A stretch of DNA of 64,000 nt from Anaerohalosphaeraceae bacterium (lineage in GTDB: Bacteria > Planctomycetota > Phycisphaerae > Sedimentisphaerales > UBA12454), in assembly GCA_021108375.1 (NCBI GenBank), contig JAIORA010000034.1:124001-188000 (forward strand), written 5' to 3'. This document shows positions 7,768 to 17,093 of this stretch, piece after piece (the first letter of the stretch is position 1; each line of letters begins with the position of its first letter). Under the pieces are notes generated by a model. The model saw only the letters and a program-made list of their open reading frames with translations, was not told the DNA's origin and searched no databases. Both the position numbers and the translations under genes were made by a program.

Positions 7768-10700
7768 TTAGTCTTTAATGGAGTTTTGCTTACGTGTGGA
7801 AAAATCATATAGTATAGGCATAACAACAAGTGTCAGTATACCAGATATCAAAATGCCGCCAACGGAAGCAATGCCAACACCATTTCTAAGTTCCGCCCCG
7901 ATTCCCTGACCAATTGCTAACGGCATCATACCTAAAATGGCAGCGAGCGTAATCATTACAATAGGACGGAATCTTTCGGTAGCGGCTGTTATCATTGCTT
8001 TATGTCTGGGAATACCCTCTTTGACATGAACATTAAACTGATCCATAATCAAAATAGCATTATTAACAACAATTCCGGTCATCATAACGATACTCATCAA
8101 AACAAACATCGAAAGACTTTGGCCCGTTAGGGCCAATGCCCAGAATACGCCGATCAATGCCAATGGAATCGTTACCAGAATAAGCCATGGTTGTTTAAAT
8201 GATTCCAGAATCGCCGCCAATGTCAAAATTACCAGTATAACTGCAACAATAGCAGCTTCTGCAAGCTCAATTTGCGCTTCGGCCATAGCTTCATATTGAC
8301 CGGCAAATTCATAGTCATAGCCCGGAGGCAAATGTCCCTTTTGGTCAATAGCCGAACTTAACAAACTGACGGCTGAACCCAACGGCATAGTGCTTTTGAT
8401 ATTAGCAAATAATTTGGATACCCGGCGTTTGTTTTTTCGCGTGATCTGAACCGGCGAAAGTCTCCGCTCAATTTGACCAAGATTAGTAAGCAAAACGGGC
8501 TTTCCTGGTACTCCTGGAAAAAGAAATTCCGCAATCTGCTGCTTGCTTTCCTCTTCCTGTAATTCGACAACAATATCGTAGTTGCGTGCACCTTTTTTGA
8601 ATGTCCCCGCTTCGATGCCTTCCAGATTTGCACGCAAAGCAATACCAAGACTTGTTGCGGGGATGCCCAAATCAGCTAAAACTGCCCGCTGTGGATAAAT
8701 TCGCAACTCTGGTTTACCAATTCGTGCGGTTGTGTCCGAATCCAGAAAACCGTCAATCTCATCGGCAAGTTTTTTGCTCTTTATAGCAAGGCTGTCAAGG
8801 GTATCGAGTTCGTCCCCTGCAATTTCCATCTCAATATCTGACATTTGGCCACCGACAATAGTCATCACGTTCACTATTACTATACATTCTGGAAAATCTG
8901 CCAACCGGGAACGAACCTTGTCTTGTAATTGATCGATTGTTAAAGTCCGCTGGTCTCTTTCGGAAAACTTCAGCAGTATCTGTGCCAGATAAACACCTTC
9001 GGAGGATTGTCCAATAATACCTTCAGCCTTGCCGATTGCGGCTAACATATTTTTCAATTCAGGCATATCTTTGAGTCTTCTTTCGACATCGTGCATGCGA
9101 CGTTCAGTCTGCTTCAAATCATATCTGGTAGGAAACTCAAGTTTTACCACAACTTGTCCCTGGTCGGGTTCTTCAAAGAAACCAAATCCTATTGTCCTGG
9201 TAAGAGATAACGAGTGCGCAAAAAGAATGATAACAATAACCAGTACCAAAACTGCTATTGGTCGGTTCTGTTCATTAAACGCAAGTACTGCACGGTATCG
9301 GCTTATAATGAAGCTGAACATCTTATTCCATTGGTGTTCCATTTTTGTAAGTACAAAGGTTGATTTACTGTTTTTGGGTTTCAGCAGTATTGAGCAAAGC
9401 ATAGGCGTAAGTGTGAAAGAAATAAATAACGAAACCGCTGTCATAATCACCATGGTCAGAGCCAACGGTTTAAGAAATAATCCTACTCTGCCGCCCATCA
9501 TTGCAATTGGAAAAAGTACCACTATATTTGTCCCGGCACTTGCCAGTACCGCAATAACTGCCTCGCTTGCACCAAGACGAGAAGATTCTTTAGGGTTTGA
9601 AGTTTTGTCAAGCCGTTTAACTATAGCTTCCAGTACCACAATAGAGTTGGTGGCAAGAATTCCGATTGACATACCAATCGCCAGAAGTGTTGATGTATTA
9701 AGTGTGAAATCAAAAAACTGCATGAAAAACAGACCTATAACAATTGTCAAAGGCATCGTTATTGCGACAACCAGCGTCGAGCGGAAGTTATACAAAAACA
9801 AAAATAAAATAAGGGCCGTCAGCATTATTCCCTGAGCTATGTTAATCCAGGCACTGTTTACGGTAGCTTCTATAAATGTACCATCATCGCTTATCCAAAT
9901 CAGTTCCATACCGCCGGGCAACTGCTCATTAAGTTTTGCCATAGCCTTCTTAGTACGGTCCACCACTCGTACGGCATTTGCTTCTGCTTTTTTGATTATT
10001 TTGATAGCGATGCAGGGACGACCATTAACGGTAGCCTTTTGACGCAACTCTTCCGTGGACATTTCGACACGACCAATATCATTGATGTAACATCTCTGGC
10101 CTTGTTCATTAGCTACTTCAAGTGTGCCTATCTCCGAAACATTAGTGTAATCAGCATCAAATTTAACTGAATACTCGGTGCCATTTTCACTGATGCGACC
10201 AGATGGAATCGTCCTTAGGCCTTCCTGGATAGCCTTGACTGTGTGCATACTGGTCAGGCCTCTTGCCGCCAGTTTTCTTCTGTCAAGTTTGACACGAACC
10301 TGGCGTTGGGCACCACCAACCAAATCCACATCCGCTACGCCGGAAATTACCGTGATACGGTCTCGCAGCGTATTGTCAGCATAATCATATAACTCATCTA
10401 CAGGTACATTTCCTGTCAGCGCTAAATACGCAACAGGTTTGGCGTTTATGTCAAACTTAAGAATTTTCGGGTCTTCAACATCTTCAGGAAAATCAGCTCG
10501 AATCAAATCGAGTTTTTCGCGTACATCAGTTGCCGCAATATCCACATCTACGTCAAGCTCGAATTCAAGTAGAGTCTGACAAACGTTTTCCATGCACGCA
10601 GAGTTAACATGTTTTAGACCATCAATCGACACAACCTTATCTTCAATACGCTTGGCAACATCAGTTTCAATCTGTTCGGGACTGGCTCCCGGATAAACCG

Positions 10701-10845
10701 TAACAATTGTAATATAAGGCAGCTCCATTTTGGGCATCAATTCAATGCCCATTTTGCGATAGGCATTAATACCAAGAAGTGTCAAGCCAATAATAAGGCA
10801 ACTCATAGCAATCGGTCGTCGAATTGAGGCATTGGATAGGAACAT
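7768..10845 (-). CDS. RND efflux permease (AcrB/MexB-like), pump 1
   Basis: Inner-membrane pump subunit of 1025 residues with the RND plan of two 6-TM halves, each with a large periplasmic loop. The start MFLSNASIRRPIAMSCLIIG and the PGASPEQIETDV porter-domain motif are typical. The notable feature is TM4: where AcrB has the proton-relay pair Asp407-Asp408, this protein has Thr399-Asn400 (LATNSIVVLEA), and the TM10 lysine position reads VVNNAILIM. The usual proton-carrying residues are therefore missing, although the gene is intact. Its ATG overlaps the upstream fusion-protein stop by one base (TAATG) and has AAAGGAGC before it. Substrate unknown. Confidence 0.9.
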   Translation of the reverse strand: MFLSNASIRRPIAMSCLIIGLTLLGINAYRKMGIELMPKMELPYITIVTVYPGASPEQIETDVAKRIEDKVVSIDGLKHVNSACMENVCQTLLEFELDVDVDIAATDVREKLDLIRADFPEDVEDPKILKFDINAKPVAYLALTGNVPVDELYDYADNTLRDRITVISGVADVDLVGGAQRQVRVKLDRRKLAARGLTSMHTVKAIQEGLRTIPSGRISENGTEYSVKFDADYTNVSEIGTLEVANEQGQRCYINDIGRVEMSTEELRQKATVNGRPCIAIKIIKKAEANAVRVVDRTKKAMAKLNEQLPGGMELIWISDDGTFIEATVNSAWINIAQGIMLTALILFLFLYNFRSTLVVAITMPLTIVIGLFFMQFFDFTLNTSTLLAIGMSIGILATNSIVVLEAIVKRLDKTSNPKESSRLGASEAVIAVLASAGTNIVVLFPIAMMGGRVGLFLKPLALTMVIMTAVSLFISFTLTPMLCSILLKPKNSKSTFVLTKMEHQWNKMFSFIISRYRAVLAFNEQNRPIAVLVLVIVIILFAHSLSLTRTIGFGFFEEPDQGQVVVKLEFPTRYDLKQTERRMHDVERRLKDMPELKNMLAAIGKAEGIIGQSSEGVYLAQILLKFSERDQRTLTIDQLQDKVRSRLADFPECIVIVNVMTIVGGQMSDIEMEIAGDELDTLDSLAIKSKKLADEIDGFLDSDTTARIGKPELRIYPQRAVLADLGIPATSLGIALRANLEGIEAGTFKKGARNYDIVVELQEEESKQQIAEFLFPGVPGKPVLLTNLGQIERRLSPVQITRKNKRRVSKLFANIKSTMPLGSAVSLLSSAIDQKGHLPPGYDYEFAGQYEAMAEAQIELAEAAIVAVILVILTLAAILESFKQPWLILVTIPLALIGVFWALALTGQSLSMFVLMSIVMMTGIVVNNAILIMDQFNVHVKEGIPRHKAMITAATERFRPIVMITLAAILGMMPLAIGQGIGAELRNGVGIASVGGILISGILTLVVMPILYDFSTRKQNSIKD

Positions 10846-12071
10846 TACATTTGCTCCTTTTGAACAGAAACTAAAGTACCTTCCTCTATCATACTCTGCC
10901 CCATGGAAACAACTGGTATATTTTCGGCCAGGTCACTATCGATAATTTCAATCCAGCCATCGTTTTCAAGTCCGGTTTTCACCGAAATCATGTGTGCGGC
11001 ATCATTTTTGATAACGAATATAACTGATTGGGCGTTCCTTTTCTGGATAGCAACAGCAGGTACTCCTAATCCTTTTCTGCTTTCAAGTACGACTTCTATC
11101 TGGGCAATTGCTCCCGGAACCATGCCTTGGGGAGGTTTTTTTATAATGCATTTTATTTCAAAAGTACGCAGCTTAGGATTAATGGTCGGACTTTTGTAAG
11201 ATACTATTTGTTGGCCAATGTCAATTCCTGAAACCTCAATGTTCATACCAGTCTGACCAGGAATTATTTTGGAGTAATATTGTGCTGGTAAATATGCAGA
11301 AACTTCGACCACGGAGGTATCATCAATTCGAACAACAGGCTGACCTGGTTGCCCTGTTTCACCCGGTTCCCGCAACCGCCGACTAATTTTACCACTGATT
11401 GGGGCATAGACAATCGCATCAGCTAAGTCTTTTCCAGATATAGCTAAAACGGCATCAGCCTGATGTTCCTTCTCAGCCGACAGCTCTACCTGTGCCTGGG
11501 CATGTTTGCGGAAAGCCAGAATTTGCTTGTACCGCGATTCCTGCTGCTCAAAAGCATCAGCAGTAACAGCCTGTTTTTCGAACAATCGCTTGAAACGATT
11601 GTAATCGAGTTCTGTCTTGTGAAGGTCAGCTTCAATTTTCTCCAGATTGGCAGCAGACTGGCGTTTAGCGAATTGAGCCACAGATAATTCGTTTTTTTGA
11701 ATCTCAACGGTCTGTTTCAATTTTAAAGCATCAGTTTGAAAAAGCTTAGTTTCGTTTGCAATGACGGAATCGCCCTCATCCACAAAAACAGCTTCAATGA
11801 CCCCTTGAACTCGCGGTGATACCATTGCAAACTCTTTTGCTTCTACATTTCCTTGAACAACAACACGCTGTTCAAATATTTGCAGGGTTGCCGGGGTTAA
11901 TACCACTGGAATACGACGGCCAACGAGTGATTTATCTGGAGTATCTTTACAGCTTTTCAAAAGAGTTCCAACTATTAGTATGAAAATAATCGCAGACAAG
12001 CAGGCAATATATTTTTGCTTGTTACCCAGACTTTTCCACTTGGCAGCTATTGTTTTCCACCTAAATTTCAT
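10845..12071 (-). CDS. RND periplasmic adaptor (membrane fusion protein), pump 1
   Basis: HlyD/AcrA-type adaptor of about 408 residues that bridges the permease and outer-membrane channel. An N-terminal membrane segment (KYIACLSAIIFILIVGTLL) is followed by the split biotinyl-lipoyl region (VQGVIEAVFVDEGDSV and VYAPISGKISRRLREPGETG) around a helical hairpin rich in K/E/Q, then beta-barrel and membrane-proximal parts. The ATG at 12071 is preferred because AAGGA lies 8 bases upstream; an in-frame TTG at 12092 would overlap the upstream gene more. Second-last gene of the operon. Confidence 0.9.
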   Translation of the reverse strand: MKFRWKTIAAKWKSLGNKQKYIACLSAIIFILIVGTLLKSCKDTPDKSLVGRRIPVVLTPATLQIFEQRVVVQGNVEAKEFAMVSPRVQGVIEAVFVDEGDSVIANETKLFQTDALKLKQTVEIQKNELSVAQFAKRQSAANLEKIEADLHKTELDYNRFKRLFEKQAVTADAFEQQESRYKQILAFRKHAQAQVELSAEKEHQADAVLAISGKDLADAIVYAPISGKISRRLREPGETGQPGQPVVRIDDTSVVEVSAYLPAQYYSKIIPGQTGMNIEVSGIDIGQQIVSYKSPTINPKLRTFEIKCIIKKPPQGMVPGAIAQIEVVLESRKGLGVPAVAIQKRNAQSVIFVIKNDAAHMISVKTGLENDGWIEIIDSDLAENIPVVSMGQSMIEEGTLVSVQKEQM

Positions 12072-13464
12072 GTTCTTGTTCCTTGATTTCAATGTCTGTT
12101 TTTCCCATCACATTCAAGAGGGTGGCGGTAGTTACCTGTAACTGGAAACGAGCATTCATCAGTCCCATTTGCGTCCTGTCTTTCTCGGCTAAAACACTTA
12201 GCATTTCGGCAGAATCTACAAGTCCCTCCTGCCAGTGTTGCTGAACTTCGACAAAATGTTTTGAAGACATACCAAAAGCTTTTCCTGCCAGTATCATTTC
12301 TTCCCTTGCATTTTTGAGATTAAGATGTGCCTTTACCACCTCAAGTATTAATGCCATTGTTGCCTCTTCACGCTGAATAAACGCTTCCTTTTGGTGTTCT
12401 TTTGCAGCTTCATATTCATTAATATTCGCAAAACCGTTAAACAGGCTGACTGTTCCCGCTAATCCCATCGTCCAGTAGTTAGGAAATAACATAAATGAAT
12501 CGGACGAATGCGTTCGATTAGCAAATCCGATTAGCTTTGGCAAAAAACTTGTTATTGCAACTTTAACTTTTTCTTTTTTAATGGCAATTTCATGGTCAGC
12601 AATTTTCAGTTGCGGATGTAAAATGAGTGTTTCTGCTATCAGTTCTTCCAAAGGCTCTTGGGGTGCGTTCAGTGGGGTCTGGACTTCTAAAGAAATATCT
12701 GCCAGAGGTGATAATCCCATTGCTGTTAAAAGATCCGCCTTGGTCTGGCTAAGTGCGTATTGTGTACGATGAAGATCGGTACGCCGTGATACAGCCATAA
12801 CCTCAGCTTGCTCAGCCTGCCACTTACTGACCAATCCTTCATCGCAAAAGGCACTAAGCTGTTTTTCCAACGCTGCGGCAGCAGTCGTCTGACTGGTCAG
12901 AGCTTTTTCAATCTCCTGCAGACCAAGACAGTGAAAATACATAACGGTAATTTCTAACACCGTCATCTGTTTTGTATACTCTGTAACAAGTTTGGCAATC
13001 TCTTCGCCTCTCTGGTGCATCGAATACATAAACCATGTTGAAGGGTCGAAAACCGACATTTGAATCTGCCATGTGATATCTCTGACACTTTTATCGTGCA
13101 TAGCAACCGCATTAGAGCTGAACCTGACTTTGGGCTGGTGGTCCCATTTGGTATAACCGTAATTAAGATTCACACTTGGCAGAAAATAAGAGAAGGCAAC
13201 TTTTTTCTCAAGTTTGGCAATTCGTTTCTGAATCTCAGAAGCTCTAATTTTCAGGTTATGTTGCAAAGCAATTTGAATGCAATCGTCTAAGCAAAGACTG
13301 TTGCTGTCTGACAATATTTTTTCTGTCTTCTCGGAAATAGTTCGGCGGTAGATTTCTATATGCTCTCTGCGGACTGCGTCAGCATCAAAACTACTGCACC
13401 CGCTCAGAAAGAGCACACAAATAACAAAGCTAAACATCAGGATTTTTATGGCTCTATATATCAT
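12061..13464 (-). CDS. Outer-membrane efflux lipoprotein (TolC/NodT family), pump 1
   Basis: Outer-membrane channel subunit of about 467 residues. A lipoprotein signal with lipobox LSGC (FVICVLFLSGCSSF) indicates lipid anchoring, and long alpha-helical OEP repeats fill the rest. It overlaps the TetR gene by about 11 bases and the adaptor by about 11 bases, so the three are almost certainly translated from one message. The ATG at 13464 was chosen over a GTG three codons upstream. Confidence 0.88.
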   Translation of the reverse strand: MIYRAIKILMFSFVICVLFLSGCSSFDADAVRREHIEIYRRTISEKTEKILSDSNSLCLDDCIQIALQHNLKIRASEIQKRIAKLEKKVAFSYFLPSVNLNYGYTKWDHQPKVRFSSNAVAMHDKSVRDITWQIQMSVFDPSTWFMYSMHQRGEEIAKLVTEYTKQMTVLEITVMYFHCLGLQEIEKALTSQTTAAAALEKQLSAFCDEGLVSKWQAEQAEVMAVSRRTDLHRTQYALSQTKADLLTAMGLSPLADISLEVQTPLNAPQEPLEELIAETLILHPQLKIADHEIAIKKEKVKVAITSFLPKLIGFANRTHSSDSFMLFPNYWTMGLAGTVSLFNGFANINEYEAAKEHQKEAFIQREEATMALILEVVKAHLNLKNAREEMILAGKAFGMSSKHFVEVQQHWQEGLVDSAEMLSVLAEKDRTQMGLMNARFQLQVTTATLLNVMGKTDIEIKEQEHEI

Positions 13465-14095
13465 TTTGAACACTTAAGGACTTCGCTATCCCTGTGAAAA
13501 ATAGTTCTTTAATTCTTGATATCCCATCATCAATTGATATTTTCTCAGGGCTTTTGATAGCTGAAAATATGAATGACTCTAATATTGCAGAAAGCGACAA
13601 TGTTGTTATCCATGGGTCAACGCTTTTGAAGATGCCGTTACGCATTCCTGATTCGAAAACATCTGAGAGCTTTTGCCGGATTACTTCTCTAACCGCATCG
13701 GTCTCCGGTTCAACATCGGGACCTAAGGTCAAGACGGATTGAAGATTCTGAGACAGATATAATCTGATAGATGATGCGTATTCTTCAATGATTCGCTTGT
13801 GAGATTCGATATAACTAATTATTTTTTGCTTTTCATCTGCTTTTTCATCCAAAATTGGAATGAGGATATCAGAAACTCTGTTGGCACAGGACCTAATCAA
13901 CGCCGCAAAAAGCGACTCTTTGCTCTCAAAAAACTTGTACAGAGTGCCGACAGAAAACTCTGATTGTTCCGCTATCTCCTGCATAGAAACATTGTGAAAA
14001 CCTCTGTCGGAGAACAACTTAAGTGCGGCTGTTAGAATATCCTCCTTATGCAGCAGTCTTTCTCTTTCTTTTCGTGATAGGCCTGTTTTAGTCAT
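13454..14095 (-). CDS. TetR-family repressor of pump 1
   Basis: A 213-residue regulator with an N-terminal helix-turn-helix (about residues 17-63; FSDRGFHNVSMQEIAEQSEFSVGTLYKFFESKE in outline) and a variable ligand domain. AGGAG precedes the ATG. It is the first gene of the operon, so it probably represses its own synthesis and that of the pump. A promoter overlapped by an AT-rich dyad lies just upstream (14135-14171). Ligand unknown. Confidence 0.9.
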   Translation of the reverse strand: MTKTGLSRKERERLLHKEDILTAALKLFSDRGFHNVSMQEIAEQSEFSVGTLYKFFESKESLFAALIRSCANRVSDILIPILDEKADEKQKIISYIESHKRIIEEYASSIRLYLSQNLQSVLTLGPDVEPETDAVREVIRQKLSDVFESGMRNGIFKSVDPWITTLSLSAILESFIFSAIKSPEKISIDDGISRIKELFFTGIAKSLSVQNDI

Positions 14096-14134
14096 GATTT
14101 TCTCCTAATGTCCACAGTCAACAATCTAAGAACG

Positions 14135-14171
14135 CATATTTATATTATAATATCTATATTCATATTGTAAA
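14135..14171 (-). promoter_or_regulatory. Promoter with overlapping dyad, pump 1 operon
   Basis: Minus-strand TTTACA (14171-14166), 16-base spacer, TATAAT (14149-14144). The same stretch is an imperfect dyad of CATATTTATATT-like arms, the kind of site a TetR dimer would cover. Operator function is inferred from position only. Confidence 0.55.
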
Positions 14172-14284
14172 TGACAATTCACATTTTGGCAAGAGATTTT
14201 TTCTTTTTTATATACGCGGCTGACTTGTTTTGACGTAAGTGTAGGTTTTATAGGAAGTTATTAAAGATATGATTATTGCTCTGA

Positions 14285-14782
14285 CCATTCAGTACCTCAA
14301 TTTTACAATTAGATCATATTGGCAAAACAGGGCTATTTCGCAAAATCCGTATAAAATTTGAAGTTGATACCAATCCGCTTTCAGGCAGCAAAAATGAAAT
14401 CAAGTATCTCGATTTTCCCTTTGTCTCTTCTGTTACGGTACAGGACAAGCCAAGCTTATTTGCAGGAAAGCTACACGCGCTTCTTTGCAGGGAATATATT
14501 AAAGGCAGGGACTGGTATGATTTTCTGTGGTACACAGGCCAGGGAATTAAAATCAATTACAGTTTTCTTGGACTAGCTCTTAAGCAGCAAGGGCCGTGGA
14601 AGGGAATTGATATTGATGTAGATTTGAAAAGGTGCAGAGATGAGCTTAGGAAGAAAATTAAATCAGTTGATTGGAAAACGACAACAGAAGATGTTCGAAG
14701 ATTTGTAAGAGTTGCTGGGCAGCCATCGCTTGACCTATGGGGTAAAGATTTATTCCTCGCTCAACTTGAAAAGCTGAAGTGA
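14285..14782 (+). pseudogene. AbiEii/AbiGii nucleotidyltransferase toxin, 5'-truncated
   Basis: The frame from 14285 to a TGA at 14780-14782 reads about 165 residues with no start codon. It matches the C-terminal half of AbiEii-type toxins (type IV toxin-antitoxin, NTase fold): KIRIKFEVDTNPLSG, then KPSLFAGKLHALLCREY and GRDWYDFLWYTGQG, ending DLFLAQLEKLK. The N-terminal nucleotidyltransferase motif and any AbiEi antitoxin are missing, so the locus is dead. The sequence is AT-richer than neighbouring genes. With the tRNA half downstream it looks like the scar of a defence island. Confidence 0.8.
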
Positions 14783-14849
14783 TATTGTTTAGGCAATACA
14801 TTAATTTTTTATAAATAGAAAACCAATGTGTTTTTTGGAGGGAGAAAAA

Positions 14850-14909
14850 ATGAAATGTAAATTGTGCAGTAGAAAAACAGATGTCCTGATGGGAAATTTG
14901 TGTGCTTGA
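14850..14909 (+). pseudogene. Truncated zinc-ribbon-like reading frame
   Basis: A good ribosome binding site (GGAGGGAG) precedes an ATG that opens a 19-codon frame beginning MKCKLCSRKTD before a stop. The CxxC start suggests the beginning of a zinc-ribbon protein cut short. The product is not recognised; probably island debris. Confidence 0.3.
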
Positions 14910-15125
14910 GGAGCTAAAGCATAGGCGATCTGTTGCTCAGTAAATCTGCTTTTTTTTTCATCTTTTTTGATCCTTTCAAAAGCGAATTATGACAAGTTCT
15001 TTCGCATTTTGAGTGGATATTATGCTATGTTTATCTTCTTGTCCCACAAGGAGTTATGGGTGGCATTAAAAGAAGTGTTGTAACTGCTTATTTCAGCACA
15101 AATTATGAAAAACGCTCGAATTTCG

Positions 15126-15167
15126 TTCGGGACGCAGAGGTCGGAGGTTCGAATCCTTTCTCCCCGA
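15126..15167 (+). other. 3' half of tRNA-Pro(CGG), putative attachment-site scar
   Basis: Anticodon loop TTCGGGA (15126-15132; anticodon CGG), 3' anticodon arm, AGGTC variable region, T arm GGAGG-TTCGAAT-CCTTT (15143-15159), acceptor strand CTCCCCG and discriminator A (15167). The 5' half is absent: upstream bases do not pair as an anticodon stem. Integrases often recombine between the anticodon loop and the tRNA 3' end, so this is the expected att remnant of an integrated island. Confidence 0.65.
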
Positions 15168-15234
15168 TTCATTTAACTTCTTGTTTTGTAAGTAGTTAGG
15201 TTTTTATTGACAATGTCCTGCAAATTGCTCATAA

Positions 15235-15501
15235 CACCAAGTACGAATAACAAATGCGCACACACGTCATTCCGAGCGTAGTCGAGGAATCTAAAAACGA
15301 CAGATTTCTCCGCGCTGGTTGGAATGACAACAACCCTATTCCGGCGACTTACGTCGCTCGGCTTTTAGGCGATGGGAAAGGGATAAATAATATGTAGATA
15401 CCCGCAGGGCAAGACCCATTCGGCTTCGCTCAGGGCAGGCTCTACGGGCTAATAGCGGTGGGGAAGATGATAAATAATTCGTGTTTGTTACTGTTCAAAA
15501 A
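15235..15501. repeat. Partial MITE-like element and hairpin repeats
   Basis: 15235-15313 is a reversed, one-ended copy of the 141-bp element, preceded by TAA (the complement of its TTA target). It is followed by a CCGGCGACTTACGTCGC hairpin of the CCGAG family (near 15342) and a CCCGCAGGGCAAGACCC-type block (near 15400-15450) that has a counterpart at 58305-58355. No gene. Confidence 0.7.
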
Positions 15502-16740
15502 TTACTCGGTATAACTTCTCTCTTCCACAGGTTTGTCCAATTCAAAGGCCAGGCAAACTGTTTTAAGTGCGCTCTCGGCCTGGTTCTGGTCAACGATACA
15601 ACTGATTCTGATTTCACTCGTAGTAATGGAATCAATGTTAACTTTTTTCTTGGCCAAAGCACTAAACATCATCTCTGCTACGCCACAATGGGTTCTCATT
15701 CCTACGCCTATAACGGAAATTTCCGCAATATCGTCCCTGCAAAAAACCGATTCACAATTAACATCCGCTTTGATAGCCTCGGCCGCTTTTTTGGCTTCAT
15801 CAAGGTCAGACTTGTTTACTGTAAAGGAAAGATTGGCCTTTTCCTTGCTGATTTCGGTCTGAATAATATCGTTTACGCTGACTTTGGCCTGGGCCATATG
15901 AGCGAACACCTTCGCAGCGTTGCCGGGATGGTTGTCAAGGCCAAGCATTGTGATTTTGGCCAGATTTTTTTCGATTGTTGCTCCTGAGACTAATATGCCT
16001 TCCATTTTTGGTACCTCGTGAGTAATTAAAGTTCCAGTTTTATTTTCGCCGCTGCTTCTTACGTGAATTGTAACGTTATATTTTTTGCCGAACTCTATCG
16101 ACCTGCCGTGCATTACTCCCGCTCCGAGGCTTGCCATTTCGAGCATTTCGTCATAGCTGATTTGCTCAAGTTTTACCGCCTGCGGGAATATTCTCGGGTC
16201 TGTTGTATATATGCCGTCAACGTCAGTATAAATTTCGCAGTCTCCGCCGATAGCCGCTGCCAGTGCCACAGCACTGGTGTCTGAGCCGCCTCTGCCGAGA
16301 GTTGTTATGTTTTTATTTTCGTCAACGCCCTGGAAGCCGGCGACTATTACTATGTTGCCATCATCGAGGTGGCTTTTTATTAAATCGCCATCGATGCTCT
16401 TTATTCTCGCTTTGGTATGTACGCTGTCGGTTATCATTTTTATCTGGCCGCCAGTCATACTGATAGCCTTGTGTCCCATCGCATCAATCGTCATCGCGAG
16501 CAGCGAAACGGTCTGCTGCTCGCCGGTACTGAGGAGCTGGTCCATCTCGCGTTTAGGTGGGTTTGGGTTCAACTCCATTGCGTCGGCTACCAATTGGTCG
16601 GTCTGCTTGCCCCTGGCGGAGGCGACTACAACGACCTGATTTCCCTGCTGCTGAGTGTCGATGGCCTTTTGAGCGGCTCGTCTGATTTTTTCCGCATCGG
16701 CGACGCTTGTGCCGCCAAATTTTTGAACAATAATTCCCAT
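15502..16740 (-). CDS. lysC: Aspartate kinase
   Basis: Phosphorylates aspartate, the first committed step to lysine, threonine, methionine and diaminopimelate. About 412 residues, monofunctional: kinase domain with the KFGGTS motif (residues 7-12) and GRGGSDTSA, then two ACT domains (about residues 265-410) for feedback control. I prefer the ATG at 16740 (MGIIVQKFGGTS); an in-frame GTG at 16767 would add nine residues not expected in the family. It lies 350 bases downstream of the hom-apgM pair on the same strand, separated by hairpin repeats, so it may have its own promoter. Confidence 0.95.
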   Translation of the reverse strand: MGIIVQKFGGTSVADAEKIRRAAQKAIDTQQQGNQVVVVASARGKQTDQLVADAMELNPNPPKREMDQLLSTGEQQTVSLLAMTIDAMGHKAISMTGGQIKMITDSVHTKARIKSIDGDLIKSHLDDGNIVIVAGFQGVDENKNITTLGRGGSDTSAVALAAAIGGDCEIYTDVDGIYTTDPRIFPQAVKLEQISYDEMLEMASLGAGVMHGRSIEFGKKYNVTIHVRSSGENKTGTLITHEVPKMEGILVSGATIEKNLAKITMLGLDNHPGNAAKVFAHMAQAKVSVNDIIQTEISKEKANLSFTVNKSDLDEAKKAAEAIKADVNCESVFCRDDIAEISVIGVGMRTHCGVAEMMFSALAKKKVNIDSITTSEIRISCIVDQNQAESALKTVCLAFELDKPVEERSYTE

Positions 16741-17093
16741 AGTTTTACTCTTTTTAAAATTAACCACGAACTTACATAAATTATTTTAATCGCGGATTAT
16801 ACAGATTACACGGATTAAAATCCTAATATCTATCCCGATGAATCGGGACTAAACAAATTCAAAATACCAAAAATCAAAACTCAAAACAAACTGGATTCCC
16901 GTTTTCACGGGAATGACAGAATAAGATTTCTCCACTTGCCTTTGGCTCGGTCGAAATGACAAGTGTCTTGTGCGAACGAGATAAACCATTCGCTGACAAC
17001 CCCCAGGACAAGACCTGAGGGCTAAACATTTGACCTTCAGTCAAAAACGGCAACCATTCGTTAACGACCCCCGAATGGCAATTCGGGGGCTAA
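16741..17093. repeat. Repeat-filled spacer between apgM and lysC
   Basis: Contains CCCGAT/ATCGGG (near 16832), a reversed CCCGT-GAAA-ACGGG hairpin (16892-16918) whose stem differs from the family norm by a compensated pair, a CCCAG-type hairpin near 17000, and CCCCCGAAT/ATTCGGGGG at 17068-17089 directly after the apgM stop codon, where it could act as a terminator. No gene. Confidence 0.75.

Noticed and set aside
15055-15208. Short plus-strand frame starting after AAGGAG near 15055
   Set aside because: It translates straight through the tRNA-Pro fragment, and the ribosome binding site is only two bases from the ATG.
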